A stretch of DNA of 64,000 nucleotides from Anaerovibrio slackiae (GTDB lineage: Bacteria; Bacillota; Negativicutes; Selenomonadales; Selenomonadaceae), in contig NZ_VUNR01000004.1 of the NCBI RefSeq assembly GCF_009695585.1, forward strand, positions 62,001 to 126,000, read 5' to 3'. The translations under genes and the position numbers were made by a program. Below are positions 35,633-42,315 of this stretch, in pieces. Positions within the stretch are counted from its first letter, which is position 1. The number at the start of each line of letters is the position of its first letter. Under the pieces are notes generated by a model. That model made no database searches. It was not told the origin of the DNA and saw only the letters and a program-made list of their open reading frames with translations.

Positions 35633-35685
35633 ATTGCATATTGCAGATTTGCAGATTCGCAGATTTGCAGATTTGCAGATTTGCC
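35633..35685. repeat. Tandem GCAGATTT-type repeat
   Basis: About six to seven copies of a 7-9-base unit (TTGCAGATT) between tkt and ridA; likely a slippage-prone tract. Confidence 0.75.
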
Positions 35686-35688
35686 TCA

Positions 35689-36069
35689 TTACTTGGAAGC
35701 AATTACATCAATTTCTACCAAGGCGCCCTTGGGCAGCTTGCTGACCTCCACACAGACACGGGCAGGGCAGTTCTCCACAAAGTATTTGGCATAGATTCCA
35801 TTCACAGTGCCAAAATCATTGATGTCAGCCAGATACACGGTGGTCTTCACCACATCGGACAGCTGATAGCCGGCCGCCTCCACAATGCCCTTCAGGTTTT
35901 CCAGCACCTGGGTTGCCTGTGCCTCGATGCCCCCCTCTACCATGGCACCGGTAGCCGGTACCAGCGGAATCTGCCCGGAAACGAACAGCATGCCGCCAGC
36001 AGTCTGCACAGCCTGCGAATAAGGGCCGATTGCCCCAGGTCCTCTGTCAGTAGAAATAATCTTGTTCAT
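35689..36069 (-). CDS. ridA: RidA family reactive intermediate/imine deaminase
   Basis: Hydrolyses reactive enamines/imines made by PLP enzymes, a damage-control role. 126 residues, whole family length, with GAIGPYSQAVQTAGGMLFVSGQIP, the ENLKGIVEAAG helix, and the conserved catalytic arginine in CPARVCVEVSKLPKGALVEIDVIA. ATG 36069 with GGAGG. Downstream of aroH behind a terminator-like hairpin. Confidence 0.96.
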   Translation of the reverse strand: MNKIISTDRGPGAIGPYSQAVQTAGGMLFVSGQIPLVPATGAMVEGGIEAQATQVLENLKGIVEAAGYQLSDVVKTTVYLADINDFGTVNGIYAKYFVENCPARVCVEVSKLPKGALVEIDVIASK

Positions 36070-36098
36070 AATTAACCTCCTAGTCCTATTGCCTTACC

Positions 36099-36154
36099 AA
36101 AATACCGGCATATATTCCTGCCAGTGCAGCTGCACCGCCATGCCTCTGCCGGTA
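36099..36154 (-). terminator. Terminator-like hairpin after aroH
   Basis: TACCGGCA (36103-36110) pairs with TGCCGGTA (36147-36154) with further pairing inside; T-rich tract follows on the minus strand. Confidence 0.6.
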
Positions 36155-36156
36155 AA

Positions 36157-36516
36157 TTATTTCACCAGGTCAGGGCGCAATCCCTTTGCCCTGCCCAGGA
36201 ATATATGCTTGATATCACGCTGTCCCTTGTCAGTATCTACCAGCAGCAGCACCCTGATGCAGTGGTCAAGGGCACCATCCACATCCATCTGCCGGGCATC
36301 AAACAGGGGCACCAGGTCAAAGCCCGGCAATGCCCTGGCTCCCTTGGCAGGAAATACCGCCGTAATATCCTCGGTAGCCGTAAAAATCGCCGCCCCGATG
36401 TCCTCTGTCCTGATACCGTTTGCTTCCAGCATGGCTTTGACCACTTCCTGAGTGGCACTCATCACTGCTTCTGCAGTGTTTTCCTCAACTGTAATGGCTC
36501 CTCTGATTCCTCGCAA
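36157..36516 (-). CDS. aroH: Chorismate mutase, AroH class
   Basis: Converts chorismate to prephenate for Phe/Tyr synthesis. 119 residues with the AroH start MRGIRGAITVEENTAEAVMSAT, a TATEDITAVFPAKGAR block with the active-site Arg, and the C-terminal strand HCIRVLLLVDTDK. AroH-type trimeric mutases are usual in Bacilli and some Negativicutes. Immediately downstream of the UbiB-like gene (4-bp gap), so the two are probably co-transcribed. Confidence 0.95.
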   Translation of the reverse strand: MRGIRGAITVEENTAEAVMSATQEVVKAMLEANGIRTEDIGAAIFTATEDITAVFPAKGARALPGFDLVPLFDARQMDVDGALDHCIRVLLLVDTDKGQRDIKHIFLGRAKGLRPDLVK

Positions 36517-36520
36517 GCTC

Positions 36521-38140
36521 CTACTTCCTCCTGTCCGTCTTTATTATGCTCCACAAAAGTTTGCTGCACAGCACCATGGCAGCCAGATAACCGAGCACTC
36601 CCAGCAGGGGGATTTCCATGATTTTCGGCTCCATCTGAGTGGTGCAGATTGTGCTGGAACCCAGCAGCAGGGCGGCACTGATGATGGCCATAATCATCTT
36701 GTTTATCATGCTGTCCAGCTTCTGCAAGGGCTCCTGGGAACCGGTCAGGTCAAGATTCACCTTGGTCTGGCCGCTCAATGTCATCTTTAGTATATCAGAA
36801 ATCTGCTCCGGCAGCTGCATGGATTTTTTCATCAGCATGTAGCTGTCCCTTTTAAATTTATTCAGCTCCGCCAGCCAGCTGAAATCCTTCTCCATGCTGA
36901 CCCTGAGCCCCTTGGCAAAAATCTCGGAAAAATTCACCTGGGGACAGCACCTGGTCATTACACCCTCCATGATCATCACGCCCCTGGCAAACATGCTGAA
37001 GCCGTGAGGGATGGCGATGTTATTGCTTTTCAGCACCATGAGGATTTTCCTGGCCACCTCGCCTGCCTTCAGGTGCTCAAAGTCCAGGTCACCATACTGT
37101 GCCATCAGAGCGGACACATCGTCATAAAGCTGGATGTGGTCAACCTTGCCCCGGGGCATGCCCAGGGCCAGCACCGCTTCCTTCATGCCGTAGACATCAT
37201 TGGTCACCAGTGCCATAATGGCGTGGCGGAAGCTGTTCCTGTCCCTGACGGACAGCCTGCCCATCATCCCCAGGTCCAGCCAGATAATCCTGCCGTCCTT
37301 CACCCAGATATTGCCGGGATGGGGGTCCGCATGGAAAAACCCGTCATCAATCATCTGCTTCACATAGTTGATGCCAAGCCTCCTGCCGATGCGCTCCATG
37401 TCCACGCAGGCGGCCTGCAGCCCCTCCCCGTCATCCAGCGGAATGCCCTCCATGCACTCCATCACCAGGATGCGCTGGGTGGTCAGCTGGCGGTTGACCT
37501 TGGGGCAGAGGATATTTTCATCATCCTTGTTCAGATGGGCAAATTCCTCGATGTGATCAGCCTCCAGCAGAAAATCCATCTCCTGCTTGGCAATCTCCCA
37601 CATCTCATCCACGATGCTCTCAAGGTTGACAACACCCTCAGAATCCCGCACCAGATTGAGGAGGGAAATGGCCTTTTTCAAGAGGGCGATATCCTTGGCC
37701 ATCACCTCATAAATACCGGGACGCTGCACCTTGATAACAACCCTGTCACCGTTCAAAAGGCTTGCCCTGTGCACCTGGGCAATGGAAGCGGAGCCCATGG
37801 CATGCTCATCAATGGAGGCGAAAATCCCGTCCCAGCTCTGGTTGTACTCCCGCTGGACAATCTCCTTCACCACGGAAAAATCCATGGGCTTCACCTCGGA
37901 TTGCAGCCTGGTCAGCTCCGCCTGGTACTCATTGGGCAAAAAATCCGGCCTCATGCTGATAATCTGCCCCAGCTTCACAAAAGTAGGTCCCAAATCCTCC
38001 AGCACCTGCCGCACCTTCACCGGGGTTACCCCCTGCAAGAGCTCCCTGTCCCTGAGCACTGCCACAATTTCCTTCAGCCTCCGGGCAGAGGAAATATCCA
38101 TGCTGCCATCCTCAGCCTGTCCCAAAAACTCCCTCAGCAT
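36521..38140 (-). CDS. UbiB/AarF (ABC1) family protein kinase-like protein
   Basis: Atypical kinase-like membrane protein. About 539 residues: the ABC1 signature KLGQIISMRPDFLPNEYQAELTRLQ, A-rich GSASIAQVHRA loop, VVIKVQRPG (lysine), FFHADPHPGNI (catalytic loop), IWLDLGMMG (DFG-like, DLG), and two C-terminal membrane segments (MIMAIISAALLLG and LLGVLGYLAAMVLC). In proteobacteria UbiB supports ubiquinone synthesis and lipid homeostasis; the role in Negativicutes is unknown to me. ATG 38140 preferred over an upstream in-frame start because AAGGAGG lies before it. First gene before aroH. Confidence 0.9.
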   Translation of the reverse strand: MLREFLGQAEDGSMDISSARRLKEIVAVLRDRELLQGVTPVKVRQVLEDLGPTFVKLGQIISMRPDFLPNEYQAELTRLQSEVKPMDFSVVKEIVQREYNQSWDGIFASIDEHAMGSASIAQVHRASLLNGDRVVIKVQRPGIYEVMAKDIALLKKAISLLNLVRDSEGVVNLESIVDEMWEIAKQEMDFLLEADHIEEFAHLNKDDENILCPKVNRQLTTQRILVMECMEGIPLDDGEGLQAACVDMERIGRRLGINYVKQMIDDGFFHADPHPGNIWVKDGRIIWLDLGMMGRLSVRDRNSFRHAIMALVTNDVYGMKEAVLALGMPRGKVDHIQLYDDVSALMAQYGDLDFEHLKAGEVARKILMVLKSNNIAIPHGFSMFARGVMIMEGVMTRCCPQVNFSEIFAKGLRVSMEKDFSWLAELNKFKRDSYMLMKKSMQLPEQISDILKMTLSGQTKVNLDLTGSQEPLQKLDSMINKMIMAIISAALLLGSSTICTTQMEPKIMEIPLLGVLGYLAAMVLCSKLLWSIIKTDRRK

Positions 38141-38211
38141 AGCAGCTGCCACCTCCTTGCCAGTCAGGATGCACCTGATGGGAATACACGAAAACACTTA
38201 ACCGGGCATCT

Positions 38212-39084
38212 TTAGCTGGACAGCACCTCTACCCCTGTCTCAGTCACCAGAATGGTCTTTTCCCACTGGGCAGACAGGGAATGGTCCTTGGTGCGCACCG
38301 TCCAGCCGTCCTTCTTGTCCACGGTTACCTTGTACCTGCCGGCATTAATCATGGGTTCCACGGTAAAGACCATGCCCGGCACCAGCAGCATGCCGGTGCC
38401 CCGCTCCCCTACATGGGGAATATACGGATCCTCGTGGAAGTCCTTGCCTACTCCGTGGCCTCCCAGCTCCGTCACCACGGAGCAGCCGTTAGCCTTGGCA
38501 TGGGCGTTGACGGCAGCACCGATATCCCCTACATAGCCCCAGGGCTTCACCGCCTCAATGCCGATGAGCATGCACTCCTTGGCCACCTGCACCAGCCGCT
38601 CTGCCTCGGGGGCAACCTTGCCCACCATGAACATGCGGGAAGCGTCGGCATAATAGCCATCCAGGATGGTGGTAATGTCCACATTCAGGATATCCCCTTC
38701 CTTGAGGATTGTCTTCCGGGAAGGGATGCCGTGGCACACCACATCATTCAGAGAAATGCAGATGCTCTTGGGATAGCCCTCATAGTTCAGGCAGGCAGGA
38801 ATGCCCCCGTTGCCCTCTATCAGCTTGCGCACCGCATCGTCAATGGAAGCGGTGTCCCTGCCTTCCTCCACCATGCTGGCAGCCAGGTCGAGAGCCGCAT
38901 CGTTCAGAACGCCAGCCTTCCTGATGCCCTCGATATCCGCTGCATTCTTGATGATATTCCTGGGCGGACGCACCTGCCCCTTAAAAAAATCAAATTTCAT
39001 TGCATCCAGTCGCTCATCATAGGCGAGATGACATTTCTTGTACTTACGCCCACTGCCGCACCAGCACAAATCATTTCTATTCAT
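38212..39084 (-). CDS. map: Methionine aminopeptidase type I with N-terminal SEC-C zinc motif
   Basis: Removes the initiator Met from nascent proteins. From ATG 39084 it begins MNRNDLCWCGSGRKYKKCH, a SEC-C metal-binding motif also seen at the C-terminus of SecA and of the 48704 protein, which may help contact the ribosome. The M24 domain follows with metal ligands in DITTILDGYYADASRMF (two Asp), the ELGGHGVGKDFHEDPYI histidines, and VFTVEPM and HSLSAQWEKTI (Glu). GGAAG lies about ten bases upstream of the ATG. Confidence 0.95.
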   Translation of the reverse strand: MNRNDLCWCGSGRKYKKCHLAYDERLDAMKFDFFKGQVRPPRNIIKNAADIEGIRKAGVLNDAALDLAASMVEEGRDTASIDDAVRKLIEGNGGIPACLNYEGYPKSICISLNDVVCHGIPSRKTILKEGDILNVDITTILDGYYADASRMFMVGKVAPEAERLVQVAKECMLIGIEAVKPWGYVGDIGAAVNAHAKANGCSVVTELGGHGVGKDFHEDPYIPHVGERGTGMLLVPGMVFTVEPMINAGRYKVTVDKKDGWTVRTKDHSLSAQWEKTILVTETGVEVLSS

Positions 39085-39187
39085 ACAGAAGTAGCTTCCT
39101 TTCAATTACACTGTGGCTATTATTCCCTGCACGCAAAAAATAACAGTCCATCTATAATTATAAAGGAAAATCGAAAATAGTCCACCC

Positions 39188-39421
39188 TTATTTTTTACAA
39201 AAAATCTGCTTTGCCGCCACCTTAATCCATTTCACATGCCAGATGATGTGCAGCAGCACCCCGGCAGCCATCACATAGCCGATATAGGCGTGTATGTCAC
39301 GCCAGTAATGCCGCACTTCCCTGCCTCCTTCAAAGAGATGAAAATCCAGCATCAGCCCCGTAATCAGGCATGCCAGGCAGGCGATAAAGATAACAATATC
39401 CAGATAAAAATTCTTTTTCAT
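39188..39421 (-). CDS. Small membrane protein, DUF4405 type (cytochrome b561-like fragment)
   Basis: 77 residues with two hydrophobic helices (DIVIFIACLACLITGLMLDF and IHAYIGYVMAAGVLLHIIWHV). The spaced histidines (H28, H38, H44, H58, H62) in and near the helices resemble the DUF4405/cytochrome b561-like proteins and could bind haem; that is inference. Ends with a basic tail. ATG 39421. No operon partner. Confidence 0.75.
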   Translation of the reverse strand: MKKNFYLDIVIFIACLACLITGLMLDFHLFEGGREVRHYWRDIHAYIGYVMAAGVLLHIIWHVKWIKVAAKQIFCKK

Positions 39422-39525
39422 ATCATTTACCTCGCACCAATCCTCTAAAATTGCTCAATCACATAGCTGGCAACAGCTTCCATAATAAAATTATTATAGC
39501 AGATTGGGGCATTTTTGTCCTATTC

Positions 39526-39554
39526 TTGACTATCTCAATATACCATTGTACAAT
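39526..39554 (+). promoter_or_regulatory. Promoter of the polysaccharide deacetylase gene
   Basis: TTGACT (39526-39531), 17 bp, TACAAT (39549-39554), 34 bp before the ATG at 39589. Confidence 0.75.
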
Positions 39555-39588
39555 TATTAGACGATAAGAAAGCAAAGGTCGTGTTAAA

Positions 39589-40434
39589 ATGGTTTTATCT
39601 CTCAAGCAATGGGGCTTAATTTGCCTTTATCTGCTGATAGCGGTGCTGCTGGCAGGCTTTCTCTGCCTGGAACGGGAAGCCGCCGTGGGGGTGCCTGTGC
39701 TCAGCTATCATCAGGTCAATGATGAGGATGACAATGCCCTGACCGTTCCCACAGCAGTCTTTGAGCAGCAGATGGCATACCTGCATGATAACGGCTACCA
39801 CGCCATCACCCCGGACCAGCTCAACGCCTATCTGACGGAAGGTGCTCCCCTGCCGGAGAAGCCTGTCCTGATTACCTTTGATGACGGCTACCGTGACAAC
39901 TACGAAAATGCCTTTCCTGTGCTGCAAAAGTATGGCATGACCGCCACCATCTTCCTGATTTCGGACTTCATGGACAGGTTTGACAAATATCTCACCTGGC
40001 AGCAGGTGCAGGAAATGAGCGAAGCCGGAATTTACATGGGGGCACATACCCTGAGCCACTTTGAGCTGCCGGGGCTGTCCAAGGCGGAGCTTTATCAGCA
40101 GATAGAGGGCGGCAAGCTGGCCATAGAGTGGAAAACCCTGCGATTCACCGAGTACATCGCCTACCCATGCGGCTCCTACAATGCCGATGTGCTGGCGGTT
40201 GCCAGGGACTGCGGCTTCAAGGGGGGCTTTACCGTGCGCTACGACCTGGTACATCCGGGGGATAATCCCTACCTTTTGAGCCGGGTGCCTATCTTCGGTC
40301 ACAATGCCCATTCCTTCTGGAAATTCAAGCTGCGGCTCCACGGTGCCCCCCTCTGGGGCAGGCTGGAAAGGCTGCGGGCCATGCTGATACGCACGGGGCA
40401 TCCGACTATGGCTTCCATTATCTGGCTGCCATAG
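39589..40434 (+). CDS. Membrane-anchored polysaccharide deacetylase (CE4/NodB)
   Basis: 281 residues. Residues ~7-26 form a signal-anchor, so the enzyme should face the periplasm. The NodB domain has the catalytic motifs TFDDGYRDN (96-104, metal-binding Asp), HTLSH (153-157, metal-binding His pair) and YPCGSYN. Substrates of the family are N-acetyl groups in peptidoglycan or exopolysaccharide; which is unclear here. ATG 39589 with AAAGG upstream. The next gene follows after 50 bp and they probably share the promoter and the downstream terminator. Confidence 0.9.
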   Translation: MVLSLKQWGLICLYLLIAVLLAGFLCLEREAAVGVPVLSYHQVNDEDDNALTVPTAVFEQQMAYLHDNGYHAITPDQLNAYLTEGAPLPEKPVLITFDDGYRDNYENAFPVLQKYGMTATIFLISDFMDRFDKYLTWQQVQEMSEAGIYMGAHTLSHFELPGLSKAELYQQIEGGKLAIEWKTLRFTEYIAYPCGSYNADVLAVARDCGFKGGFTVRYDLVHPGDNPYLLSRVPIFGHNAHSFWKFKLRLHGAPLWGRLERLRAMLIRTGHPTMASIIWLP

Positions 40435-40484
40435 TAAAGCACCTGTAAGATATATTTTTGCAACCAAGGAGAAATAGAATACTT

Positions 40485-40886
40485 ATGACTGCAAAACTGA
40501 TTTACATCGGCACCATGCTGTTTCTGGCAGTGACCTTTTACCTTGCCATGAAGCGGATTATGCGCCGGGACAACTACATCAACAGCCTGATTCTCGCCTT
40601 TCTGGAGCGGGGCGAAATGACTAAGGCTGAGCTTCTCGATACCATGTACGAGTATGGCTGCAATGACTTCCGGCTGAAGAAAATCATTGCCAGGCACAAC
40701 GCTACCCGGGAGGACTACGAGCTGGTCTTTGACAAGATTTTCCACTGGGCAAATTTCAAGAAGCGCCGCCGCTACCTGCCCATCAACTCATTCTTCTTCG
40801 TCAGCTCCCTGGACTACATCCTTGAGCACAAAAATGACGATGCCAAGAAGCTTGCCACCAAGATGATGAACCATTTCCATTTCTAA
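40485..40886 (+). CDS. Small protein with N-terminal membrane helix, function unknown
   Basis: About 133 residues from ATG 40485 (AAGGAG about 12 bases before). A hydrophobic helix (IYIGTMLFLAVTFYLAM) is followed by a basic turn and a soluble helical region (NYINSLILAFLERGEMTKAELLDTMYEYG) that looks like a small winged-helix or swapped helix-turn-helix fold, then KKRRRYLPINSF. I do not recognise a family. Likely co-transcribed with the deacetylase gene. Confidence 0.6.
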   Translation: MTAKLIYIGTMLFLAVTFYLAMKRIMRRDNYINSLILAFLERGEMTKAELLDTMYEYGCNDFRLKKIIARHNATREDYELVFDKIFHWANFKKRRRYLPINSFFFVSSLDYILEHKNDDAKKLATKMMNHFHF

Positions 40887-40927
40887 AAAAAGGATGCCGT
40901 CTATCTGCTAGTACGGCATCCTTTTTT
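40885..40927. terminator. Bidirectional terminator
   Basis: AAAAAAGGATGCCGT (40886-40900) pairs with ACGGCATCCTTTTTT (40913-40927). It ends the deacetylase unit and the convergent NifX-like gene. Confidence 0.92.
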
Positions 40928-40951
40928 ATGCATATTATTATTCTATTTCAC

Positions 40952-41740
40952 TTAATGGCAGGAGCTGCCGCCGCAGCCGTGCTTATTCTCGCCGCAGCTG
41001 CCATGACCGTGGCCGCCATGGTCGTGATGGCTGCAGCGCACATCAGGATTGTAGGCAAGCTCTCCCCGGAGGAAAGCTGCAACTGCCGCATCTGCATCAC
41101 CTGCTGCACCGCCATACAGCTTGATACCTGCTTCTGCCAGTGCCATCTGGGCACCACCGCCGATGCCGCCGCAAATCAGCACATCCGCCTTGGCATCTGA
41201 CAGGAGGCCTGCCAGGGCGCCATGGCCGCTGCCATTGGTGTCAACTATCTGCTCACTGACAATCCTGCCATCCTCCACATCGTACACCTTGAACTGAGAA
41301 CTATGCCCAAAATGCTGAAAAATCTGTCCGTTATCGTAGGTTACTGCTATTCTCATTGCCTTTTCCCCTTTCTCTTGGCAAAGCAGGCTTTCACTGCCCG
41401 CATAAAATTTCCTGCAACGCTGATGACAACAGCCGGAAGCAAGGGCAGAGCCATCACACAGGCGGTAATCCCCCCCGGCAATGAAAAGGCTTTTGCCATT
41501 GACAATCACATCAGCCAGCTTGGTGCGTGCCAGCTCATAAATCTCCGTCACGGTAGTACGGGAAATATCCATCTGCACCGCGCACTGGGCATGTGTCAGC
41601 TTTTCCAGGTCAATCAGGCGTATTGCCTCATACTCATCCAAAGTCAGCATGACTTCGCCATTGGCAGCATTCCCTGCCGGGCAAAAGCTGCCATATACCG
41701 GCTCCGCGCACACACGCCTGCATCTTCTCGGTCTTGCCAT
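40952..41740 (-). CDS. DUF134 DNA-binding domain fused to NifX/NifB-type cluster-binding domain
   Basis: 262 residues. The N-terminal part (MARPRRCRRVCAEPVYGSF ... LTLDEYEAIRLIDLE ... ISRTTVTEIYELARTKLAD) is a DUF134 helix-turn-helix protein. The C-terminal part from residue 129 (MRIAVTYDNGQIFQHFGHSSQF) is a dinitrogenase iron-molybdenum cofactor-type domain, ending in a His/Cys/Gly-rich metal-binding tail. The two are often separate neighbouring genes; here they form one frame. An internal ATG (41354-41356) has its own strong ribosome site (GAAAGGGGAAAAGG), so the second domain may also be made alone. ATG 41740 has GGAGGGA. Probable metal or cluster homeostasis regulator; ligand unknown. Confidence 0.85.
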   Translation of the reverse strand: MARPRRCRRVCAEPVYGSFCPAGNAANGEVMLTLDEYEAIRLIDLEKLTHAQCAVQMDISRTTVTEIYELARTKLADVIVNGKSLFIAGGDYRLCDGSALASGCCHQRCRKFYAGSESLLCQEKGEKAMRIAVTYDNGQIFQHFGHSSQFKVYDVEDGRIVSEQIVDTNGSGHGALAGLLSDAKADVLICGGIGGGAQMALAEAGIKLYGGAAGDADAAVAAFLRGELAYNPDVRCSHHDHGGHGHGSCGENKHGCGGSSCH

Positions 41741-41818
41741 TTCATCCCTCCGCTCTTAGTTTCCGTTATATGTCGATAATTATTATATCAGACATTTAGC
41801 CTGACAGCAAGAAAATAC

Positions 41819-41847
41819 AGAAAAAAAGATGCCCCGGAGGACATCTT
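41819..41847 (-). terminator. Terminator of the signalling operon
   Basis: AAGATG (41826-41831) pairs with CATCTT (41842-41847), with GC pairs inside, and T7 follows on the minus strand, 39 bp after the Hpt gene. Confidence 0.8.
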
Positions 41848-41885
41848 CAAGAGACCTTCAATCATTTACTTTGCACGTTGGCGGA

Positions 41886-42230
41886 CTACAATTTGAGGAT
41901 ATTTTCCTGCACTTCAGCATAATACTCGCGGATTTTCTCTACCAGCTGCGGGTCCGCCGGTTCCTGGCTGCCCCTCAGCTGCTCCGTCAAATCAGAAGCC
42001 GCATTAAAGAGCCTGGTAAGTCCGATATTGCCAGCCACCCCCTTGAAGGCGTGAGCCGCCTCAAAAGCAGCCTTTGGCTCCCCGGAAGCCACCGCATCCA
42101 TCAGCTTCTGATAGCTGCCCTCAGTCTTGAACTTCAGCACATATTTCCTGATGCGCTCATCTGTCAGGAATAGCTCCTTGACGGATGCATAGCTGCCTCC
42201 CACTGCATTGTAAAATTCTTCTATCGTCAA
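41886..42230 (-). CDS. Histidine phosphotransfer (Hpt) protein
   Basis: A 114-residue four-helix-bundle phosphocarrier. The phospho-accepting H60 lies in AAHAFKGVAGNIGL, the standard Hpt motif (H-x-L/F-K-G). It should shuttle phosphate between the hybrid kinase encoded 85 bp upstream and a response regulator, plausibly the HD-GYP protein at 47004 in the same gene cluster. Last gene of that cluster before a terminator. Cytoplasmic, no extra domain. Confidence 0.92.
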   Translation of the reverse strand: MTIEEFYNAVGGSYASVKELFLTDERIRKYVLKFKTEGSYQKLMDAVASGEPKAAFEAAHAFKGVAGNIGLTRLFNAASDLTEQLRGSQEPADPQLVEKIREYYAEVQENILKL

Positions 42231-42315
42231 ATCACTTACCTACTTTCCAAATCAAATCTAAAAACTACTCTTATTATGCAAACACCCCCATAAAATGTCA
42301 ACCAAATTAAGCAAA

